NCBI GenBank assembly: GCA_900546055.1
Contig: URBG01000014.1
Coordinates: 1 to 36,317, forward strand
Reading direction: 5' to 3'
Source of the DNA: an uncultured Mycoplasmatota bacterium
Lineage (GTDB): Bacteria; Bacillota_I; Bacilli_A; RF39; UBA660
DNA: 36,317 nt
Positions 31,933-36,317 of this stretch are shown piece by piece (positions within the stretch are counted from its first letter, which is position 1; every line of letters begins with the position of its first letter). Below the pieces are notes generated by a model. The model searched no databases and had not been told where the DNA came from. It saw nothing but the letters and a program-made list of their open reading frames with translations. The translations under genes and the position numbers were made by a program.

Positions 31933-32661
31933 TTAATCACCACCTAGTTCATATAAAATAATACTTGTTGCAATCGCCACATTTAAGCTCTCACAAGTTT
32001 CATTCATCTTAATATAAATATATTCATCACATAAATCTAATAGTTCCTCTTTAACGCCATTTCCTTCGTTGCCCATTATTATAACAAACTTTTCTGGTTT
32101 TTCAAGCTTTTTTAATTCACTTCCGCCAGTTACTTTCGTACCCATAACTTTAAATCCTAAGTTTTTAAGTTCTAAAGTCATTTTTTCTAAATTAGAAATT
32201 ACAATATTTACCTTAAAAATCATCCCTTGACTAGCTCTAATAACCTTAGGACTATAAATATCTACGCATTTTTCACTTAAAATAATTGTATCTGCGCCAA
32301 AAGCTACCGAACTTCGAATAATTGTTCCTAAATTTCCTGGATCCTGAATATCATCTAACATCAAAATTCTTTTACCATTAACTTTTCCATCCTTCTTTAT
32401 GCATACACCCATCATTTTAGAAGGCGTATCCAATGATGAAAGATGTTGCATCACATTTTTAGAAACATAATTAATTTTAGTGTCTAAATTATATTCATAA
32501 CCTTCTTCTAAAAGTAATTCATCTAAATATCCTGCCTTATATGCCTCGATAATCAAATGCTCGCCTTCAACTAAAAACATCTTAGTTTTATCACGATATT
32601 TTTTTAAAGAAAGCTTTTTTAACTCTTTTATTTTACTGTTTTCAATTGAACTATAAAGCAT
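31933..32661 (-). CDS. TrmH-family RNA methyltransferase (YsgA type)
   Basis: A 242-residue SPOUT methylase: substrate domain with IKELKKLSLKKYRDKTKMFLVEGEHLI, then LDDIQDPGNLGTIIRSSVAFGADT, FVIIMGNEGNGV and IKMNETCESLNVAIATSIILYEL, the three SPOUT motifs. It resembles YsgA/SpoU rRNA 2'-O-methyltransferases; target nucleotide not determinable. It is a distinct paralogue from RlmB at 25611-26303. First gene of the operon with rimM and trmD. ATG 32661 follows AAAGGAGGTG. Confidence 0.92.
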   Translation of the reverse strand: MLYSSIENSKIKELKKLSLKKYRDKTKMFLVEGEHLIIEAYKAGYLDELLLEEGYEYNLDTKINYVSKNVMQHLSSLDTPSKMMGVCIKKDGKVNGKRILMLDDIQDPGNLGTIIRSSVAFGADTIILSEKCVDIYSPKVIRASQGMIFKVNIVISNLEKMTLELKNLGFKVMGTKVTGGSELKKLEKPEKFVIIMGNEGNGVKEELLDLCDEYIYIKMNETCESLNVAIATSIILYELGGD

Positions 32662-32677
32662 AATATCACCTCCTTTA

Positions 32678-32706
32678 ATTTTACCAAAAAAAAGGTTTGC
32701 TGTCCA
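32678..32706 (-). promoter_or_regulatory. Candidate promoter of the TrmH-rimM-trmD operon, overlapping a terminator
   Basis: TGGACA (32706-32701), 17-base spacer containing the upstream terminator's T run, and TAAAAT (32683-32678) with a TG extension. The -35 lies in the loop of the pilin terminator hairpin. Confidence 0.45.
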
Positions 32707-32719
32707 CGAGTCAAACCTT
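32685..32719 (-). terminator. Terminator of pilin-like gene 2
   Basis: AAGGTTTG (32719-32712) pairs with CAAACCTT (32699-32692), then eight T. The stop codon of the pilin-like gene overlaps the stem. Confidence 0.85.
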
Positions 32720-33086
32720 ATTTCTCTTGAAAAGTATAAGTATATTTACCATTTTCTTTTTTTATTATTACTTTTGCGTTTTCATAATTACTATCATCTT
32801 TAGGATTTGTAATATCCTTATCATCCAAATAACCGCCTTCTTTAAGTTCTTTTACTGTTACTGGTTTAGTTTCTGCGCAAGTATCACTACCACAATCAGG
32901 AAGTAAATAAACATTCGCATTCGCCCATGTTTTGGCCGCTCTTTTAATTGTATCAATTTGTGCATTATTCGCATTATCCATACTTTTATTTATTACATTA
33001 CTAACAATTGGCGTTGCAATCATTCCAATAATTCCTAAAATTACAATTACACCTAATAACTCAACCAAAGTAAATCCTTTTTTCAT
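32718..33086 (-). CDS. Type IV pilin-like (prepilin) protein, orphan, second copy
   Basis: A 122-residue prepilin-like protein beginning MKKGFTLVELLGVIVILGII with Gly before Phe+1 and Glu+5, then a C-terminal domain with a C-x4-C pair (CGSDTC) and a KELKEGGYLDDKDITNPKDD segment, comparable to GLLANKSIENPK in the first copy. The ATG 33086 is chosen; the GTG at 33095 is part of the AGGTG site. Single-gene unit with promoter and terminator, between the DUF975-like gene and the RNA methylase operon. Probably processed by a prepilin peptidase encoded elsewhere. Confidence 0.88.
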   Translation of the reverse strand: MKKGFTLVELLGVIVILGIIGMIATPIVSNVINKSMDNANNAQIDTIKRAAKTWANANVYLLPDCGSDTCAETKPVTVKELKEGGYLDDKDITNPKDDSNYENAKVIIKKENGKYTYTFQEK

Positions 33087-33103
33087 ATCATTCACCTATT
33101 TTA

Positions 33104-33132
33104 ATTATAAATTAATAACCAAATTAAATCAA
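33104..33132 (-). promoter_or_regulatory. SigA-type promoter of pilin-like gene 2
   Basis: TTGATT (33132-33127), 17-base spacer, TATAAT (33109-33104). From the -10 through the start codon it matches pilin gene 1 (TATAATTAAAATAGGTGAA, then ATATG), with the same 17-base distance to ATG. Confidence 0.78.
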
Positions 33133-33135
33133 GCA

Positions 33136-34386
33136 TTAATAAACAGTAATAAACTTTTTAATATCTTCTTTAGTTAAATCAGAATTATTAGAATTTGTTA
33201 AACTAATCGATACAACAAAATCACCCTTAGGATAATATGCTATGATTGATGAAGATTTACTACCATCTTTTTTAGTTGTCTTATATTGATAACCCTTTAT
33301 TTCCTTACTATTTACTTTAAGTGTAAACTCTTCGTCTTCTATTTTCTTATAATCAGATGATTCCCGCATTTCATTTACAATTGTTTTATCCATCTCCAAA
33401 CTATCTTCTGTATTAGATAAATAAATTGAATACTGCAAAACATTATAATTATCAGAATTACTATATGTCTTAGACGCATCCGTTTCAGCTATAACCTTAT
33501 AACCAGAAGGTGCATCAAAAGTAATCGCTTTCCCACCATATTTTAAAGAAGTATTACCACTACCACTTTTTTCAGTAAGACTATTACCCATCAAAGTATC
33601 TTTAAAAGAATCAAAGCTTGTTGGAACATTAACAAATGAAATAATGCAGAATAAGAAAACTCCTAGAATAAAGAATAAAATGACCATACCATTACTAATT
33701 CCTTTTACTTGTTCAAATTCTTTTTCCTCTTTAAATTCTAAATATAAATAAGTAAGTGCAATAAATAAATAAGGAATAAGCCAAAAATATAAAATACCAA
33801 ACGTAAATAACCCTAAAATAAACCAGCCTGAAAAACTTAAAATCATGCCATAAAACTCTACCCGTTTACTACTGACCACTTTAAACGAATTACTAATAAG
33901 CTCTTTTAAACGAAGTTCTTTGTTTTCCAAAAATACATAAGGCAAAACAAACAAAACCGGAGTAACTACTACAAAAATTATTAAATTAATAATTAAACCA
34001 GCAATCGGTAATAAGCCAAATAATGAAGTTATTAATAAATAACCAACACTAACTAGTGCATAATACCATGAAAACTTTAAACCCTTATTGCCACCTTTAA
34101 ACAGATCACTAAATGAAATTAATTCATCTCGGCTATTCATTAAAAACATATTGAAAAAGTTAAGCATTAAAGGCGCTACCAAAACCATACTTAAAGCTGT
34201 AATTAAATCATTAAAGAAATTAATTTCAAAGCTATATCCTATAGATTTAAATAAACAAGTTAACCCAAAATTAACTAAAGAAGCAATTAATAATACACAT
34301 AATAAAGATTTTGCTAAAGTTCCTTTAGGTTCTTCAAAAGATAATTTTTTAATAGACTTCCTCGTTGTGTCTTTTTTTAGTTTCAT
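33136..34386 (-). CDS. DUF975-like polytopic membrane protein with extracytoplasmic C-terminal domain
   Basis: A 416-residue protein. Residues about 25-255 hold six or so membrane helices; the pattern WFILGLFTFGILYFWLIPYLFIALTYLY is typical of the DUF975 family. After a final helix (about 235-255) comes an outside domain of about 155 residues (from SFVNVPTSFDSFKDT) with GGKAITFDAPSGYKV and YSIYLSNTEDSLEMD segments, which resembles small substrate-sensing or lipoprotein-like domains but is not recognised. The N-terminus is cytoplasmic and basic. Own promoter; its stop is next to the pilin promoter. ATG 34386 follows GGAGG. Confidence 0.75.
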   Translation of the reverse strand: MKLKKDTTRKSIKKLSFEEPKGTLAKSLLCVLLIASLVNFGLTCLFKSIGYSFEINFFNDLITALSMVLVAPLMLNFFNMFLMNSRDELISFSDLFKGGNKGLKFSWYYALVSVGYLLITSLFGLLPIAGLIINLIIFVVVTPVLFVLPYVFLENKELRLKELISNSFKVVSSKRVEFYGMILSFSGWFILGLFTFGILYFWLIPYLFIALTYLYLEFKEEKEFEQVKGISNGMVILFFILGVFLFCIISFVNVPTSFDSFKDTLMGNSLTEKSGSGNTSLKYGGKAITFDAPSGYKVIAETDASKTYSNSDNYNVLQYSIYLSNTEDSLEMDKTIVNEMRESSDYKKIEDEEFTLKVNSKEIKGYQYKTTKKDGSKSSSIIAYYPKGDFVVSISLTNSNNSDLTKEDIKKFITVY

Positions 34387-34407
34387 ATATATACCTCCAT
34401 TTTTATA

Positions 34408-34436
34408 ATTATAACTTTTTCCATAAAAAATAGCAA
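34408..34436 (-). promoter_or_regulatory. SigA promoter of the DUF975-like gene
   Basis: TTGCTA (34436-34431), 17-base spacer, TATAAT (34413-34408), right after the adhesin terminator. Confidence 0.6.
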
Positions 34437-34501
34437 ATAAAAACTAACATGTTTATTTTACTTTGTAGGTTTGAGAAGAGAAGTAAAATCCATGTTAGTT
34501 G
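34433..34501 (-). terminator. Long-stem terminator of the adhesin gene
   Basis: AACTAACATG (34501-34492) pairs with CATGTTAGTT (34452-34443); the inner arms TTTTACTT and AAGTAAAA extend the stem, with a loop near 34465-34480. A T-rich run follows. Strong terminator of the adhesin transcript. Confidence 0.8.
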
Positions 34502-34504
34502 TAT

Positions 34505-34545
34505 GGAGTTTTATAAACTCCAGTAGAACAATCACTTTCGTGATT
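34505..34545 (-). other. Two additional small hairpins in the adhesin 3' untranslated region
   Basis: GGAGTTT / AAACTCC (34505-34521) and AATCAC / GTGATT (34530-34545) are compact stem-loops between the adhesin stop and its terminator, within a 210-base stretch with no gene. Possible mRNA-stabilising structures; nothing else is seen here. Confidence 0.4.
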
Positions 34546-34597
34546 ATTCTCGTTGGAATTTATAATTATGCGGTAATTTTTACTGATATTTTTTATG

Positions 34598-36317
34598 TTA
34601 AACTGCCTTAAATTTCCACTTTTGAGCATCGGATTTATTACATGTATATGCCCAGATATTTGTACCATTATCAGCAGTTGCTCCATATACATCTAAACAT
34701 AATCCTGTTGTATTTTTTAGATAATAATAACCATTACCAGCGCTTTCCATAGTCCAGCTATATCCTGCACCACTACCTAGAGATTCGGCAAGGACGTTTG
34801 AACCAGGACTTGAACTTCCACCTTCAATTCTTAGTAGCCTATTTTCCCTCAAACGTGATTCGAAATAATATTGAGCTTGACCATTTGTAATTCTAGAAAT
34901 ATATGGTAACCAAATTGCATCATCTGTTGTTGTATTATTATATCCTTTTACATTAGCTCCATCGCTAGTATCTGCGCCATAAATACAAGCAGCAAAAGTT
35001 CCATTAAGCGCTGACACTAAAGTGTATTTGCCGTTTTCATTATAAGAAAAGCCATTTCCTTTTTCAGTAAAATAAACAGGCTCATAGTAATTGTAATCCT
35101 CATTATGTTCACTACCTATATTATTTGTTCTATTTAAAGTAGAATAGTTACCGTTTATTGTACCATTACCAATATTAAAATATGTTGGCTCTAAAGTACT
35201 ATTTAAAACGTTAAAATGAACACCACCGCCGTATTCGGAAGTATTACCTTTAACCGTACCACCGTCTAAACTTAAAGTCGATGATTCAATATAAAGACCG
35301 CCTCCATAATGAGTTGCTGTATTATTCTCGATTGTTCCACCATTTAATTTAACAGTTCCATTAGCATAATATAAACCACCTCCAGCTTCAGGTGCTGTAT
35401 TATCTGAAATTGTTCCACCGTTCATAACAAAATCATTAACTCCATAAATACCACCACCATTATTTGCTTTATTTTTAGATATTTCTCCAGAATTCATGAC
35501 TAAATGATCAGGATGAATTCCGCCACCACAAAAGGCCGTATTACCAGTGACTATTCCACCATCTAATGTTATTATAGAATCACCACCACCTCTGATTCCT
35601 CCACCGCACAAATCAGTACTGATAAAGTTTTTAATAGTACTTCCTGATTTTAAATTTAAGTTTGATTTATTATAAAGTAATATTCCTCCATTAGTATCCG
35701 TAATATTACCTCCATCAAAAGTAATATTTCTTAAATTTAAAGTACCTGTAGTGACAGTTAATAAATATGATTTCATAGCTATAGATTTTTTTATTGAGTT
35801 TATAGTTTCATTGGTAGAATAACTAGTTAAAGTAATGTTTTTATCCTCGTTAAAGTTAATAGGACTAGAAATATTTAAATCATTCATAACCTTTATAGTT
35901 GCAGTAGTATTTGCAGAATCATAAGCTTTTTGAATAGTCGCATATGGCTTATTAATTGTTCCATATCCTGTTGTATCATTTCCTGATGATGATACATATA
36001 AATCATTTCTTACCACACTATATGTACTTGCTGTTACTGTATTTGTTCCATCACTTACTTTAGCTATTAAAGTTCCATTAGTTCCAAAATATATTGTCGG
36101 ATTACTTGTTACAGTAACTGCACTTCCACCATCTTTTATATAGGTACATGTGTATGTACTTCCACACCCTGATGGATAACTTACTACTACCTCCCCATTG
36201 TTAGTACTTGAATATGTTGGTGTTGGTATTGCATTGGTAGTAGTTGCTACTGTAGCTGATGTAGTTTGCCTTCCTACTCCAGATGTTACCCTTACTTTAA
36301 TGTTGTAAGATGTGTTA
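34598..36317 (-). CDS. C-terminal part of a large secreted beta-helix/ricin-lectin adhesin
   Basis: The frame is open to the right edge, so the 5' end is missing; 572 residues are visible. The first 85 or so (to about 36070) form an Ig-like module with a Cys pair (SGCGSTYTC). Then a right-handed beta-helix of PMP/polymorphic type has five or more GGG-I/L/V repeats spaced about 25 residues (GGGIHPD, GGGIYGV, GGGLYYA, GGGLYIE, GGGVHF), with N-G-G-T-I/E-N-T turns. The last 140 residues are a three-repeat ricin-type beta-trefoil ending in the QKWKF motif, which binds carbohydrate in relatives. No cell-wall anchor follows. The GTG at 36016 is internal, not a start. Likely a surface or secreted glycan-binding protein. 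Confidence 0.85.
   Translation of the reverse strand, partial: NTSYNIKVRVTSGVGRQTTSATVATTTNAIPTPTYSSTNNGEVVVSYPSGCGSTYTCTYIKDGGSAVTVTSNPTIYFGTNGTLIAKVSDGTNTVTASTYSVVRNDLYVSSSGNDTTGYGTINKPYATIQKAYDSANTTATIKVMNDLNISSPINFNEDKNITLTSYSTNETINSIKKSIAMKSYLLTVTTGTLNLRNITFDGGNITDTNGGILLYNKSNLNLKSGSTIKNFISTDLCGGGIRGGGDSIITLDGGIVTGNTAFCGGGIHPDHLVMNSGEISKNKANNGGGIYGVNDFVMNGGTISDNTAPEAGGGLYYANGTVKLNGGTIENNTATHYGGGLYIESSTLSLDGGTVKGNTSEYGGGVHFNVLNSTLEPTYFNIGNGTINGNYSTLNRTNNIGSEHNEDYNYYEPVYFTEKGNGFSYNENGKYTLVSALNGTFAACIYGADTSDGANVKGYNNTTTDDAIWLPYISRITNGQAQYYFESRLRENRLLRIEGGSSSPGSNVLAESLGSGAGYSWTMESAGNGYYYLKNTTGLCLDVYGATADNGTNIWAYTCNKSDAQKWKFKAV

Noticed and set aside
34495..34692. 65-codon minus-strand frame overlapping the adhesin end
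   Set aside because: It is in a different frame from the ricin domain and covers the terminator region; it is a shadow.
1..36317. CRISPR arrays, insertion sequences, rRNA operons
   Set aside because: No regularly spaced direct repeats, transposase motifs or rRNA-like stretches were seen on either strand.

Overview
The window is AT-rich DNA from a spore-forming relative of the Bacillota. Every convincing protein gene lies on the minus strand; the only plus-strand signal is a decayed tRNA-like sequence. Trp is encoded by TGG and TGA works as a stop, so this is not a code-4 Mollicute. A SpoVA germination operon, a SigF/SigG-type sigma factor, SigH, Bacillota-style L10 and L1 leader RNAs, and the mrnC-rlmB-sigH and secE-nusG-rplK-rplA-rplJ-rplL-rsmC-rpoB-rpoC gene orders all point to Bacillota. 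The Asn at the E. coli RpoB 526 position and the compact AT-rich style suggest the Erysipelotrichia/RF39/Mollicutes-related side of Bacilli; that placement is an inference.

Layout from low to high coordinates (transcription runs from high to low). 1-5.3 kb: spoVAC-spoVAD-spoVAE, an Fe/Mn superoxide dismutase, an orphan type IV pilin-like gene, and a STAS-sigma pair with no anti-sigma gene between them, preceded by a membrane-anchored surface protein. 5.4-8.0 kb: an accessory patch with a MerR regulator on a classic 19-bp-spacer MerR promoter, a VirD4/TraG-like protein with degraded nucleotide-binding motifs, a 64-residue protein, and an ORF6N-domain gene broken by one in-frame stop. 8.0-19.2 kb: the core transcription and ribosome block (rpoC, rpoB, rsmC-like, rplL, rplJ, rplA, rplK, nusG, secE) with recognisable promoters and autoregulatory leaders. 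19.3-25.0 kb: genes lying between sigH and secE, which are near neighbours in Bacillus: a coiled-coil membrane protein, a tRNA-Trp remnant whose inverted repeat serves as a terminator on the other strand, a Tat-type lipoprotein, an esterase/acyltransferase/zinc-ribbon membrane protein operon, and a HELAH metalloprotease coupled to sigH. 25.0-32.7 kb: housekeeping RNA and ribosome genes (sigH, rlmB, mrnC, a nucleotidyltransferase-like gene, rbgA, ydcF-like, lepB, rplS, trmD, rimM, a TrmH-family methylase). 32.7-36.3 kb: a second orphan pilin-like gene, a DUF975-like membrane protein with an extracytoplasmic tail, and the C-terminal part of a large secreted beta-helix/ricin-lectin adhesin that runs off the window.

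Many genes abut or overlap by a few bases, several terminator stems contain the stop codon of the gene they end, and several single-gene promoters sit so close to the start codon that the transcript would begin at or near the Shine-Dalgarno sequence. The most interesting leads are the MerR/pseudo-VirD4 operon, the SpoIIAA-like STAS protein lacking its phosphorylatable serine next to a sigma gene without SpoIIAB, the two pilin-like genes under near-identical promoter-leader cassettes 30 kb apart, and the tRNA-Trp remnant apparently reused as a terminator. No IS element, CRISPR array or intact RNA gene was recognised.
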